A stretch of DNA of 51,622 nucleotides from an uncultured Prevotellaceae bacterium (GCA_946185805.1 CAMHKU010000009.1:1-51622); one strand, 5' to 3'; counted from the first letter of the stretch, positions 8,398-19,714 are shown. Numbers and translations: made by a program. Notes: generated by a model not told the origin, from the letters alone.

Positions 8398-9594
8398 ATG
8401 AGAAAACAACTATTGGTGGCGGCGTGCCTGGCTTGTGCGCTCTGCAATGCGCAGACTACAGCCATGCCGCCACTGGCCAATGACCAGAAAACCACGCCGC
8501 CGCTGGTCTATGCTCAGGAAAATAGCGGTGCCGCCATGCCGTGGCCCGCCATGCCTGAGGTGAGCGAGCTACCCGTCAGATACGAACTGCCTGATGCCTT
8601 GGAGGGCGTCAGCAATTTCAGCCAGTGGGAGCAGCGGCGCAACATGATTGGCGCCCAGATACAGCACTACGGCATCGGCCTTAAGCCCACCGTCACCAAG
8701 GAGCAGGTGAAGGCACGCATGGACGGCGACACGCTCATCGTCGACGTCACCGTACGCACAGCTGCCGACAGCCTGCACGGCTGCGACGGCCAGACACTAA
8801 CGCTGCGCGCCACCATCCGCTACCCGCGCCAGGGACTGCCGCCCTATGCCGTGATGATAGGCACCAGTGCCATCTCGCTGCCCCGCCAGCTGCTGGAGAG
8901 CCGGCCCATAGCCACCATCGTCTATCACGAAGCTCAGGTCAACGATTACAGCCAGTGGCGTAAGCACCACGAGCGTGGCGAGCATCACTTTGACCGTCTC
9001 TACCCCCACCTCAAGGACAACGGTGCCTACAGCCAGTGGGCCTGGGGACTGAGCCGACTGATTGACGGTCTGCAGCTGTTAGGGCCGGAGGTGACGAAAA
9101 TTGACATGCGACATATTGGCCTTACCGGCTGCTCCTACGCCGGCAAGATGGCTCTTTACTGCGGCGCCTTCGACGAGCGCGTAGCCCTGACCATTGCCCA
9201 GGAGCCGGGGGGTGGCGGCGCTGCCGCTTGGCGCGTGTCACACAAGCTGCAGGAGGTAGAGAGCTTAGAGCGTACTGACTATCATTGGTTCTTAGAGTCT
9301 ATGCGCCAGCAGTTTGCGGGCGACAGCGTCTACCGTCTGCCTTACGACCAGCATGAGCTATGCGCAATGATTTGTCCGCGCGCCCTCTTACTGCTGGGCA
9401 ATCCTGACTACAAGTGGCTGGCCGACGAAGCGATGTTGCCCTCAGCACAGGCCGCTCAGGAGGTGTGGCGCCGTTTCGGCATTGCCGACCGCATGGACTG
9501 GAGCATCGTTGGCGGTCACGGCCACTGCCAGCTGCCAGAGAGCCAGTTCCCGATAGTTGAGTCGTTCATCGACCGCTTCTTGCTAAACAAGTGA
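8398..9594 (+). CDS. CE15-like glucuronoyl esterase (alpha/beta hydrolase), secreted
   Basis: 398 residues with a signal peptide (about 1-19, ending CNAQ). Features of carbohydrate esterase family 15 are present: the nucleophile elbow GCSYAGK with Ser246 (family pattern GCSRxGK), a glutamate in QEPGGGGAAAWR (Glu269) and the histidine region GGHGHCQLP (His374 or His376). The Arg usually after the nucleophile is replaced by Tyr, and Pro replaces Ser after the Glu, so it is a divergent member. CE15 enzymes cut the ester between lignin alcohols and 4-O-methyl-glucuronic acid of xylan. It lies 55 bp after the arabinofuranosidase and ends at a large inverted repeat. Confidence 0.8.
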   Translation: MRKQLLVAACLACALCNAQTTAMPPLANDQKTTPPLVYAQENSGAAMPWPAMPEVSELPVRYELPDALEGVSNFSQWEQRRNMIGAQIQHYGIGLKPTVTKEQVKARMDGDTLIVDVTVRTAADSLHGCDGQTLTLRATIRYPRQGLPPYAVMIGTSAISLPRQLLESRPIATIVYHEAQVNDYSQWRKHHERGEHHFDRLYPHLKDNGAYSQWAWGLSRLIDGLQLLGPEVTKIDMRHIGLTGCSYAGKMALYCGAFDERVALTIAQEPGGGGAAAWRVSHKLQEVESLERTDYHWFLESMRQQFAGDSVYRLPYDQHELCAMICPRALLLLGNPDYKWLADEAMLPSAQAAQEVWRRFGIADRMDWSIVGGHGHCQLPESQFPIVESFIDRFLLNK

Positions 9595-9624
9595 TTCTGC
9601 AATGATTAAAATGCCAAGGGAGTA

Positions 9625-9771
9625 TGTCAAAATGAAAGTTTACGCTAAAGCGTACTAAACAAAACAAATAAAAACCCGATAAAACAGATTAAAACAAGTA
9701 GAACTATTGTTTTATTATGTTTTATCGGGTTTTATTTTGTTTTTGTGAACGACGCGAAGCGTATTTTGACA
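9625..9771. repeat. MITE-like inverted-repeat element or bidirectional terminator
   Basis: 147 bp with outer inverted ends TGTCAAAAT (9625-9633) and ATTTTGACA (9763-9771) and an inner AT-rich hairpin of two 27 nt arms (9671-9697, 9707-9733; 25 of 27 paired, core AAAACCCGATAAAACA) with a 9 nt loop. It sits between two convergent genes, so it may stop transcription from both sides. The matching outer ends and the partly matched segments between ends and core (ACGCT...AGCGT) are more than a terminator needs and suggest a small non-autonomous element. Confidence 0.65.
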
Positions 9772-9783
9772 CGCCCTCTTCTT

Positions 9784-11844
<2,061 letters not shown>

Positions 11845-11920
11845 TCAAACGTATTTGCTTGCTTGTTGCAAAGTAGTTAGCCTATGTTTCTCGGCCATTA
11901 TTTTGGCTGGTAAAGCAAAT

Positions 11921-11966
11921 AATTATGAATTATGAATGGCGAATTATGAATTATTTCGTACCTTTG
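11921..11966 (+). promoter_or_regulatory. Heptamer array plus promoter of the YfhO-family gene
   Basis: 11921-11955 is five 7 bp units (AATTATG x2, AATGGCG, AATTATG, AATTATT). It runs directly into the -7 box TACCTTTG at 11959-11966, followed by CAGCCG. The repeat therefore occupies the place of the -33 region. Confidence 0.6.
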
Positions 11967-11995
11967 CAGCCGAAAATGAAACAAACCTGTTAATT

Positions 11996-14491
11996 ATGAC
12001 CAATATCTTAAAGAGATTACTGCCCGACGTGGTGGTAGTGTTACTATTTGCTGTAGTATCGTTTGCCTACTTCTTCCCGGCCGACATCGAGGATCGTATC
12101 CTCTTTCGCCATGACTCATCTGCTGGCATTGGCGCCGGCCAAGAGCAGAGCAACTATTTTAAGCGCACGGGCAAGCGCACCCGCTGGACAAACTCCGTTT
12201 TCTCGGGCATGCCCACCTATCAGATGGCACCGTCATACGATAGCGCCAACACGCTCAATACAGTCATCAATGCCTACCACCTGTGGCTACCCGAGAACGT
12301 GTGGTATGTCTTTGTCTATCTGCTAGGTTTCTACATTCTGCTGCGAGCCTTCGACTTCCGGTGGTACTTGGCGGCGTTAGGCTCCGTGATGTGGGCTTTC
12401 TCCACCTATTTCCTAATCATCATTGCCGCCGGCCACATCTGGAAGGTGTGGGCACTGGCCTATCTGCCGCCAATGATTGCCGGCATCGTGCTGGCCTTCA
12501 GGGGCAAATACTTGTGGGGATTTATCCTTACAGGCGTCTTTACGGCGTTCGAAGTCTACGCCAACCACGTGCAGATGACGTATTACTATCTGTTTGTCAT
12601 CTTCTTCATGATACTGGCCTTCCTTGTCGACGCCATCCGCCAGAAACGGTACGCCCATTTCCTCAAGGCTACGGCAGCGTGCACTGTCGCCGCAACCTTG
12701 GGCGTACTGGTCAACCTGTCGAACCTCTACCACACATGGCAATACCAGAAAGAATCGATGCGCGGCAAGAGCGAACTGGTAAAGGAGAAAACTGCCAACC
12801 AGACCAACAGCGGTCTGGAGCGCGACTACATCACCCAGTGGTCTTACGGCATCGGCGAGACATGGACCCTGCTGGTACCCAACACCAAGGGCGGCGCCTC
12901 GCAGCCCCTGGCGGCCAACGCTACGGCCATGAAGCATGCCGACAACAACTATGCGGGCATCTATCAGCAGTTAGGACAGTACTGGGGCGAGCAGCCCGGC
13001 ACACAGGGACCCGTCTACGTGGGTGCCTTCGTGCTGTTTCTTTTCGTCTTAGGCTTGTTCATCGTCAAGGGACCCATGAAGTGGGCACTGTTAGGCGTCA
13101 CCGTGCTGAGCATCATGCTCTCGTGGGGTAAGAACTTCATGGGGCTTACCGACCTGTTTATAGACTATATGCCGATGTATGCCAAGTTCCGCACGGTGGC
13201 CTCCATCCTCGTCATTGCCGAGTTTACCATTCCCCTGCTGGCCATGCTGGCATTGAAGGAATGGATTTCTGAGGGAAGAGAGAAGAGGGAAAATATAAAA
13301 GTCCTATACATCGCCTACGCGCTGACCGGCGGCATTGCCCTGCTGTTTGCCGTCATGCCCGACTTGTTCTTTGGCAACTACGTGTCGTCGGCCGAGATGC
13401 AGGCCATGTCGCAGATTCCCGCCGACCAGCTGCAGCCGCTGCTGCAGAACCTCAGCGAGATGCGCCGCGCCATGTTTACCACCGACGCCTGGCGCTCGTT
13501 TGTCATCATCACTGTCGGCGTGCTCTGCATGCTGCTTTATAGGGCTAAGAAACTGCGGGCCACCTATCTTGCCGCCCTGCTGGCGGTGCTCTGCCTGATT
13601 GACCTGTGGCCGGTGAACAAGCGCTATCTCAACGACTCCATGTTTGTGCCTAAGACAGAGCGCGAGCAGGCACAGCAGAAAACGGAGACCGACGAGATCA
13701 TACTGGCTGACAAGTCGCTGGACTACCGCGTGCTGAACTTGGCGTCGAACACGTTCAACGAGAACGAGACGTCGTATTACCACAAGAGCATCGGCGGCTA
13801 CCATGCCGCCAAGCTGCGCCGCTATCAGGAACTCATTGAGGCGTATATAGCTCCCGAGATGCAGGAGACGTTCAAGGCCGTGGTAGGGGCTGCTGCCGAC
13901 ATGACACAGGTCAACGGCGACAGCATCTATCCCGTGCTCAACATGCTCAACACGAAATATTTCATCCTGCCTTTGCAGAGTGGCAAGACCGTGCCTGTAG
14001 AGAATCCCTATGCCTATGGCAACGCATGGTTTGTAAGCAACGTGAAGTTTGTTGACAATGCCAACGCCGAGCTCGACGCCCTTGCGAAGCTTGACCTGCG
14101 CACCGAGGCCGTGGCCGACAAAAAATTCCAGGAACAGCTGAAACCCGTGGCCGAGACGGGGCGCGACACCGCCGCCGTGGTGACCATTACCAGCTACGAG
14201 CCTAACCAGCTGAAATACGACGTGAAGTCGGCAAAGGGCGGCGTCGTCGTGTTCTCAGAAATATTCTACCCAGGCTGGACGGCCACCGTCGACGGCACGC
14301 CCGTTGAGATTGGCCGCGTCAACTACGTGCTACGCGCCATCACCGTAGGCCCGGGACAGCATAAGGTAGAGCTGGCATTCTTCCCCAAGTCGCTCGACGT
14401 CACAGAGACCGTAGCCTATGCCTCACTGGGCATTCTGCTGGTGCTCATTGTTCTAGCTGTGTTCCTCTCGGTGAGAAGAAGCAAAGACTAA
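11996..14491 (+). CDS. YfhO-family polytopic membrane protein
   Basis: 831 residues from ATG 11996, which lies after the promoter box at 11959-11966; an earlier in-frame ATG at 11936 lies upstream of it. The protein begins with a membrane segment (VVVVLLFAVVSFAYFFP), then a conserved extracytoplasmic loop (RHDSSAGIGAGQEQ..., SVFSGMPTYQM), many further membrane helices up to about residue 560, a soluble region, and a final helix at about 805-825 (ASLGILLVLIVLAVFL). This is the layout of YfhO (PF09586) proteins, thought to be glycosyltransferase-like membrane proteins that decorate surface polymers; the substrate here is unknown. Monocistronic, bounded by a terminator at 14510. Confidence 0.85.
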   Translation: MTNILKRLLPDVVVVLLFAVVSFAYFFPADIEDRILFRHDSSAGIGAGQEQSNYFKRTGKRTRWTNSVFSGMPTYQMAPSYDSANTLNTVINAYHLWLPENVWYVFVYLLGFYILLRAFDFRWYLAALGSVMWAFSTYFLIIIAAGHIWKVWALAYLPPMIAGIVLAFRGKYLWGFILTGVFTAFEVYANHVQMTYYYLFVIFFMILAFLVDAIRQKRYAHFLKATAACTVAATLGVLVNLSNLYHTWQYQKESMRGKSELVKEKTANQTNSGLERDYITQWSYGIGETWTLLVPNTKGGASQPLAANATAMKHADNNYAGIYQQLGQYWGEQPGTQGPVYVGAFVLFLFVLGLFIVKGPMKWALLGVTVLSIMLSWGKNFMGLTDLFIDYMPMYAKFRTVASILVIAEFTIPLLAMLALKEWISEGREKRENIKVLYIAYALTGGIALLFAVMPDLFFGNYVSSAEMQAMSQIPADQLQPLLQNLSEMRRAMFTTDAWRSFVIITVGVLCMLLYRAKKLRATYLAALLAVLCLIDLWPVNKRYLNDSMFVPKTEREQAQQKTETDEIILADKSLDYRVLNLASNTFNENETSYYHKSIGGYHAAKLRRYQELIEAYIAPEMQETFKAVVGAAADMTQVNGDSIYPVLNMLNTKYFILPLQSGKTVPVENPYAYGNAWFVSNVKFVDNANAELDALAKLDLRTEAVADKKFQEQLKPVAETGRDTAAVVTITSYEPNQLKYDVKSAKGGVVVFSEIFYPGWTATVDGTPVEIGRVNYVLRAITVGPGQHKVELAFFPKSLDVTETVAYASLGILLVLIVLAVFLSVRRSKD

Positions 14492-14509
14492 TAATCGGCA
14501 GAGAGCAAT

Positions 14510-14546
14510 AAAGTGGCGGCCACCTCTATGAGATGGCCGCCACTTT
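14510..14546. terminator. Bidirectional intrinsic terminator
   Basis: Perfect 13 bp stem (AAAGTGGCGGCCA and its complement at 14534-14546) with T-tract on the plus side and the matching A-run on the other. It lies between the convergent YfhO-family and GH28 genes and can serve both. Confidence 0.85.
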
Positions 14547-14569
14547 TGTAACATATAGCTCAGCAGTAA

Positions 14570-16072
14570 TTATTTCGTCACTTTGATATTGACGTCCTGT
14601 TTCTTAATACCTTCACAATACTGGAAGGTGGCGTCCTGACGGGCCGTGATATTGATGTTCTGCAGGTTGATATCCTTGATAGGCATCTCGGGCAGTCCGT
14701 TGAACTCCATAGCCATGCCGGCATTGTGGCAGACGACGTTGCGGATGTCGATATTGCGGAAGATAGGCGTCTCCTCGGTCACGGGCAGCTTATCCACCTC
14801 CTGCGGCTGTCCGCCCTCGGCCAATACCTCGGCCACAGACTTGCCGCCATAATACATGTTGAAGGTGAGGGCGTAGGTCTCGATGTCGCTCATCGACACG
14901 CCGTCAATGTAGATATTTTCGACAATACCGCCACGACCGCGGGTAGACTTGAAGCGCAGGCCCACGTCTGTACCTACGAACTGGCAGTTCTCGACCATGA
15001 TATTCTTCACGCCGCCGCTCATCTCGGAGCCAACGACGAAGCCGCCATGGCCGGCAAAGACGGTACATCCGTCGACGACGACATTGGCACAGGGCACGCC
15101 GCGGCGGCGGCCGTCGGCATCCTTGCCGCTTTTGATGCAGATACCGTCGTCGCCGGCATCAAAGCGCGAGTTGACAATCAAGGCATTGGTACACGACTCC
15201 AGGTCGAGGGCGTCGCCATTCTGGGCATAGGCGGGATTGCGCACGAGGACATCGTCAATAATGATATTCTCACACAGCATGGGATGGAGGTTCCAGGCCG
15301 GCGAGTTCTGGAAGATGACGCCCTGCAGCAACACGTTCTTACAGCCCACGAGGCTTACCATCACGGGGCGCAGGAATCGCTTCACTGCCTGCCACTCCTC
15401 CTCGGTCTGAGCCGCGGGCACATTCATATTAGCGCCCTGCTCGCCCTTGGCATAGCCCTCAGAAGGCACCCAGTAGCCCTTCTTCATTTCCTGGCTGCCG
15501 GGAATGGCGAGCAGTCGCTTCCAGTGGCTGTCGGTCACCTTGGAACGCTTCACGGGGCGCCAGTACTGTCCGTTGCCGTCGATAACGCCGTGGCCGGTGA
15601 TAGAGATGTTCGTGGCACCGTTGGCACTCAGCGGCGACTGGCAGCGGCGGGTGTCTAAGCCCTCAAACGAGGTGCTGACCAGCGGATAGAGGCTCTCGTC
15701 GGCGGCAAACTGGATGACGGCGCCGGCATCGAGGTGCAAGTCGATATTCGACTTCAGCACGATGGGTCCTGTGAGCCACACGCCGCGGGGCACCACCAGA
15801 TGGCCGCCGCCCTTGGCGGTGAGGGCGTCAATAGCTTTCTCAAAGGCAGCCGTGGAGAGGGTCTCGCCAGTGGCATCGGCGCCGAACTCACTGAGCAGCA
15901 CACGCGTCTGGGGAATAACGGGTGCCTTCACCTCACCCATCTTGAAGGGCAGGTTCTCGGTGTACTTCTTGTACTTGTTGGCCATGCCCGGACCGCGTCG
16001 TGGCGGGCGGTTCTGAGCCACCACACACAGCGACAGGCTCAGACATAGCATCATCAATAGGGTTTTCTTCAT
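14570..16072 (-). CDS. Secreted glycoside hydrolase family 28 (polygalacturonase-like)
   Basis: 500 residues with a signal peptide (1-19, ending VVAQ) and a right-handed beta-helix. All GH28 signature residues are present: Asp287 in NGDALD, Asp308-Asp309 in DAGDDGICIKSG, His342 in GHGGFVVGSEMSGG and Arg373/Lys375 in GLRFKSTRGRGG. The family hydrolyses galacturonan or rhamnogalacturonan backbones. The DALD and SGG variants and the length suit the Bacteroidales exo-type enzymes, but the substrate is not settled. It begins only 12 bp after folK on the same strand and no promoter box is seen between them, so it may be transcribed as the tail of the ftsX-folK housekeeping operon. Confidence 0.92.
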   Translation of the reverse strand: MKKTLLMMLCLSLSLCVVAQNRPPRRGPGMANKYKKYTENLPFKMGEVKAPVIPQTRVLLSEFGADATGETLSTAAFEKAIDALTAKGGGHLVVPRGVWLTGPIVLKSNIDLHLDAGAVIQFAADESLYPLVSTSFEGLDTRRCQSPLSANGATNISITGHGVIDGNGQYWRPVKRSKVTDSHWKRLLAIPGSQEMKKGYWVPSEGYAKGEQGANMNVPAAQTEEEWQAVKRFLRPVMVSLVGCKNVLLQGVIFQNSPAWNLHPMLCENIIIDDVLVRNPAYAQNGDALDLESCTNALIVNSRFDAGDDGICIKSGKDADGRRRGVPCANVVVDGCTVFAGHGGFVVGSEMSGGVKNIMVENCQFVGTDVGLRFKSTRGRGGIVENIYIDGVSMSDIETYALTFNMYYGGKSVAEVLAEGGQPQEVDKLPVTEETPIFRNIDIRNVVCHNAGMAMEFNGLPEMPIKDINLQNINITARQDATFQYCEGIKKQDVNIKVTK

Positions 16073-16084
16073 TATTTTAGTAGT

Positions 16085-16528
16085 TTATAGATTATGTGCA
16101 TGACAGATTTCTTGCAGAGGAATCATTACGAAATCACGCTGCTGCATCAGCGGATGGGGAATCTTGAGATCGGGCTCGTCAACGGTCAGATTGTCGTAGA
16201 GCAGTATGTCAATGTCGATAGGGCGGTCGCTGTATGTCCGGGGTGACGTAGATGGCGATGGACGGCGGGTGGGCTTCTCTCGTCCCAGGTCGCGCTCTAT
16301 GGCCTGCGTGGTCTCTAACAGCTGGCGGGGGCTAAGGGACGTCAGACAACAGATGACTGCGTTGAGAAAACTGTTTTCTGACTCAAAGCCCCAAGGTTCG
16401 GTCTCAATGACCGACGACTGGCGCACGACATGGCCCACCCGCTCTTCAACGAGCATGACAGCGCGCCGAAGGTTCTCACTACGAGACCCGAGATTGCTGC
16501 CTAAGGCTAAATACACCGTATGCGCCAT
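16085..16528 (-). CDS. folK: 6-hydroxymethyl-7,8-dihydropterin pyrophosphokinase
   Basis: Transfers pyrophosphate from ATP to 6-hydroxymethyl-dihydropterin in folate synthesis. 147 residues, typical for the single-domain enzyme. Visible are the N-terminal LALGSNLGSR, the ETEPWGFESENSFLNAV substrate loop and RPIDIDILLYD with the magnesium-binding aspartates, then IPHPLMQQRDFVMIPL. It is the last core gene of the minus-strand operon from ftsX; the 79 bp spacer to queA contains short GTTGAGTGGTAA-type repeats. Confidence 0.97.
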   Translation of the reverse strand: MAHTVYLALGSNLGSRSENLRRAVMLVEERVGHVVRQSSVIETEPWGFESENSFLNAVICCLTSLSPRQLLETTQAIERDLGREKPTRRPSPSTSPRTYSDRPIDIDILLYDNLTVDEPDLKIPHPLMQQRDFVMIPLQEICHAHNL

Positions 16529-16607
16529 ACTTCCTTATTTCTCAACTTATTACCACTCAACTCCTTACCACTCAACACCTTATTCAACTTACGAAGGTTG
16601 AATGAAG

Positions 16608-17750
16608 TCAATCGTCGAGAATCAGCAGCGAGTCGCCAAAACATCCGAACATATACCCCTTCTCGACCGCCTGGTTGTAAGCCTCGAAAACGATGTCGTA
16701 GCCGCCGAAGGCTGCCGTAAGCATCATCATAGTCGACTCTGGATGATAGAAGTTGGCAATCATGGAGTTTGACAGTCCGAAGTCATAGGGCGGGAATATG
16801 AACTTGTTGGTCCACCCGTCGTAAGGTTTCAGCATCCCGTCGGTGCCTACTGCCGTTTCCGTAGCACGCGTGGTGCTCACACCCACGGTACATACTCGCT
16901 TACCCTCTTGCTTCGTTTTGTTCACCAGCTGGCAGCACTCCTCAGTGATGCGCATCTGCTCAGAACTCATCTTATGCTTTGTCAAGTCCTCCACCTCAAT
17001 GGAGTCGAAACAGCCTAAGCCACAGTGAACGGTGAGATAAGTGACGTTGAAGCCTCTGATTTCCATCATCTTCATCAGCTGACGGCTGAAGTGCAGGCCC
17101 GTGGCAGGCGCCGTAACAGCACCCTCCGCGCGCGCAAAGATAGTCTGGAAATTCTCGGTATCCTCAGCCTCCAGGGGCCGGTTGTCGATGATATAGCGTG
17201 GCAGGGGCGTCGAGCCCAGACCGAAGAGTTCACGCTTAAACTCTTCATGCTCACAATCGTAGAGAAAGCGGAGCGTGCGACCACGGCTGGTGGTATTGTC
17301 GATGACCTCAGCCACCATGGGTCCGTCGTCCTCAAAGAAAAGCTTGTTGCCGATACGTATCTTGCGCGCCGGTTCTACAAGGACGTCCCACAGGCGCAGC
17401 TCAGAATTGAGTTCGCGCAGCAGGAACACCTCTATCTGGGCATCGGTTTTTTCCTTGGTGCCGTAGAGGCGTGCAGGAAACACCTTTGTATCGTTGAGAA
17501 CAAAGGTGTCGCCCTCGTCAAAATAGTCTACAAGGTCGCGGAAGGTGAGAAACTCGTCAGTAGGCTTGCCGTCAGCATCCTTCTTGTACATTTCTATCTC
17601 CTGACGCTTGCGATGGATAACCATCAGGCGTCCCTGGTCGCGATTATATATACGCTCCACGGTACCATCCTCGTTCTTGAAGGTACGATGCGGCGGATAG
17701 AGCGCTACCTGCTCTTCCGGCAGTCTGAACTTGAATTGTGATAGTTTCAT
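16608..17750 (-). CDS. queA: tRNA preQ1(34) S-adenosylmethionine ribosyltransferase-isomerase
   Basis: Makes epoxyqueuosine from preQ1 in tRNA by transferring the ribosyl part of SAM. 380 residues. Typical segments are visible: LPEEQVALYP at the N-terminus, FVLNDTKVFPARLYG, the signature EGAVTAPATGLHFS, YLTVHCGLGCFDSIEVEDL and TNKFIFPPYDF, then ANFYHPESTMMMLTAAFGG. The protein is longer than the Escherichia coli form by insertions common in Bacteroidales. It follows truB by an 88 bp spacer made of two heptamer/octamer arrays, which carry truB's stop codon. Confidence 0.97.
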   Translation of the reverse strand: MKLSQFKFRLPEEQVALYPPHRTFKNEDGTVERIYNRDQGRLMVIHRKRQEIEMYKKDADGKPTDEFLTFRDLVDYFDEGDTFVLNDTKVFPARLYGTKEKTDAQIEVFLLRELNSELRLWDVLVEPARKIRIGNKLFFEDDGPMVAEVIDNTTSRGRTLRFLYDCEHEEFKRELFGLGSTPLPRYIIDNRPLEAEDTENFQTIFARAEGAVTAPATGLHFSRQLMKMMEIRGFNVTYLTVHCGLGCFDSIEVEDLTKHKMSSEQMRITEECCQLVNKTKQEGKRVCTVGVSTTRATETAVGTDGMLKPYDGWTNKFIFPPYDFGLSNSMIANFYHPESTMMMLTAAFGGYDIVFEAYNQAVEKGYMFGCFGDSLLILDD

Positions 17751-17757
17751 CTATGTA

Positions 17758-17846
17758 ATTTACTATTTACGATTTACAATTTACTATTTACGATTTGGCT
17801 GGCGCCGAGAAGTTCTTCAATTCTACAATTCTTCAATTCTACAATT
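17758..17846 (-). repeat. Two short-unit tandem arrays between truB and queA
   Basis: On the transcribed strand the first array (17846-17811) has 8 bp units GAATTGTA / GAATTGAA and contributes truB's final Leu codon and its TAG stop. The second (17796-17758) has 7 bp units AATCGTA / AATAGTA / AATTGTA. Every unit contains a stop triplet in some frame. Confidence 0.8.
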
Positions 17847-18534
17847 GCTGCTCGTCGAGCCACTGGGGAAAGCTATCGAAGGTGTAGCAGTCCTCTATGC
17901 GCACCTCGCCAAGACGCGTGCGGCAGAGCGCCGTCAGGTAAGCCCCGCTACCCAGCGCCTGACCGATGTCGCGGGCCAGAGAACGGATATAAGTACCCTT
18001 GCCGCAGACGACACGGATGCTCATCTGCATGGTCTCGGGGTTGAAGTCGGTGAGTTCCAGCTCGTCTATGCGCACACGCTTGGCTTTCAGCTCTACAGCC
18101 TCACCCTTGCGCGCCAGCTCATAGGCACGGTCGCCCTTCACCATGACTGCGGAGAATATCGGCGGTACCTGCTCTATCTCGCCCACGAACCCCTGAAGCA
18201 CCCGCTGAATCTCGTCGCGGGTGATATGGCTCGTGGGATAATGGGCGTCCACCTCATGCTCCATATCAAACGACGGCGTGGTTGCTCCCAGCTGCAGTGT
18301 GGCGGTATACTCCTTATCGTGCAGCTGCAGGCGTTCTATCTGCTTGGTGGCCTTACCGGTGCACAGTATGAGCACACCGGTGGCCAGGGGGTCGAGCGTG
18401 CCGGCATGACCCATCTTCACCCGCTTGACATGCATCTTCTTCGACACAAGGTAGCGGATATGAGCCAAGGCGCCGAATGACGTCATGCGATAGGGCTTGT
18501 TGATATATATGAATGTTCCTTCGTTGAAATCCAA
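17839..18534 (-). CDS. truB: tRNA pseudouridine(55) synthase
   Basis: Forms pseudouridine 55 in the T-loop of tRNAs. 231 residues, the short Bacteroidales form. The catalytic aspartate is Asp48 in GHAGTLDPLATGVLILCTGKATK; INKPYRMTSF at the N-terminus, the Y76-like KEYTATLQLGATT and RVVCGKGTYIRSLARDIG are conserved. It lies 43 bp after uppP in the conserved ftsX-DUF3098-uppP-truB-queA order. The last codon and stop are provided by a spacer repeat. Confidence 0.97.
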   Translation of the reverse strand: MDFNEGTFIYINKPYRMTSFGALAHIRYLVSKKMHVKRVKMGHAGTLDPLATGVLILCTGKATKQIERLQLHDKEYTATLQLGATTPSFDMEHEVDAHYPTSHITRDEIQRVLQGFVGEIEQVPPIFSAVMVKGDRAYELARKGEAVELKAKRVRIDELELTDFNPETMQMSIRVVCGKGTYIRSLARDIGQALGSGAYLTALCRTRLGEVRIEDCYTFDSFPQWLDEQQL

Positions 18535-18577
18535 GATGCGTCCTATTTATGGGATTATCGATTAATTGCAGACAACT

Positions 18578-19405
18578 CTACAGCGTCGTGGCTATAAGAA
18601 TAGCGCCCACGACGGCACAGTAGACACCGAAGTAGACCAGCTTGCCGCGCTTGACAATGTCAATCATCCATTTACAGGCGAAGCAGCCGCTGACAAAGGC
18701 AGCCAAGAAGCCCACACAGAGCGGCAGCATGCCTACGCTGCCTATAACAGCCTCGCCCTTGACAGCCTTGAGCACGTCGAGCAAGGCTTCACCCAGGATA
18801 GGGGGAATGACCATGAGGAACGAGAATTGCGCCAGCCGCTCCTTCTTATTGCCTAAGAGCAGGCCGGTGGCTATCGTAGAGCCTGAGCGCGACAGTCCCG
18901 GCAGCACGGCGGCAGCCTGCGCCAGTCCGATGATGAAGGCGTCTCTGAGGGAGATGTGCTCCTTCTGTCGCGGACGGGCATAATAGGCGAAAATCAGCAG
19001 CGTTGCCGTCAGCAGCAGACAGCAGCCGACAACGAACAGGCCTGAGCCGAAAATCTCTTCTACATAGTCCTTGAAGAACACGCCGACGATGCCCACGGGA
19101 ATCATCGACACAACGATATTGAGGGCGTACTTCACCTCACTGCGCTGCCAGTAGGCGCCATTGCCGGCAGCAGAGCCGCTACCGGGCAACACCCCCTTGA
19201 AAATCCAGGCTATCTCACGCCAGAGAACCACCAGCGTTGAGAGTACTGTCGCCACATGCACGGCAACGATAAATATCAGGTTATCCTCGCCGTTGCTCAT
19301 GCCGAAGAACGCTTGTCCGATGGCCAGATGGCCACTGGAACTCACGGGCAGGTATTCCGTCAGGCCTTGTATCAGGCCCAGAATCAATGCTTGTATCCAG
19401 TCCAT
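18578..19405 (-). CDS. uppP: Undecaprenyl-diphosphatase (BacA family)
   Basis: Dephosphorylates undecaprenyl diphosphate to recycle the lipid carrier used for peptidoglycan and surface glycans; confers bacitracin tolerance. 275 residues with about eight membrane helices. The two active-site signatures are present: [14 protein letters not shown] near residue 13-26 and [14 protein letters not shown] in the middle. It starts 4 bp after the DUF3098 gene, so translation is probably coupled. Confidence 0.97.
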   Translation of the reverse strand: MDWIQALILGLIQGLTEYLPVSSSGHLAIGQAFFGMSNGEDNLIFIVAVHVATVLSTLVVLWREIAWIFKGVLPGSGSAAGNGAYWQRSEVKYALNIVVSMIPVGIVGVFFKDYVEEIFGSGLFVVGCCLLLTATLLIFAYYARPRQKEHISLRDAFIIGLAQAAAVLPGLSRSGSTIATGLLLGNKKERLAQFSFLMVIPPILGEALLDVLKAVKGEAVIGSVGMLPLCVGFLAAFVSGCFACKWMIDIVKRGKLVYFGVYCAVVGAILIATTL

Positions 19406-19409
19406 TACT

Positions 19410-19628
19410 TCAACTTTTATGCACTACTGCATAGATCATTGACAAGAATCCTAGCAGACACACTATGGGCGCCACGACAATGCGTCGCGTGCTGAAGATG
19501 TCGGGGTTGTAAGCGTCATCAGTGGTACTGCTGCCACTCATCAGGATAAAGCCGAGTATCACCACCAGCATGCTCACGGCAAGCAGGATGAAGTTCATAC
19601 GGCCAAATGCAAAGTCTTTTTTCTCCAT
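19410..19628 (-). CDS. DUF3098 small membrane protein
   Basis: 72 residues with two hydrophobic segments (about 12-30 and 50-68) joined by a short polar loop ([19 protein letters not shown]). This matches DUF3098, a Bacteroidota family regularly found between ftsX and uppP. The role is unknown; position suggests cell envelope or division. The spacer from ftsX contains the GAGTTGA/GAGTTAA heptamer array. Confidence 0.9.
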   Translation of the reverse strand: MEKKDFAFGRMNFILLAVSMLVVILGFILMSGSSTTDDAYNPDIFSTRRIVVAPIVCLLGFLSMIYAVVHKS

Positions 19629-19677
19629 GTTATATCTATTATTTAAATTTCTTCAATTATCGTATGTTTCATGTTGC

Positions 19678-19714
19678 CAACTCTTAACTCTCAACTCTTA
19701 ACTCTCAACTCTTA
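19678..19714 (-). repeat. GAGTTRA heptamer array at the end of ftsX
   Basis: On the transcribed strand five units alternating GAGTTAA and GAGTTGA (period 7, super-period 14). The array supplies the last codon (Ser) and the TGA stop of ftsX and continues into the spacer. Confidence 0.8.
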
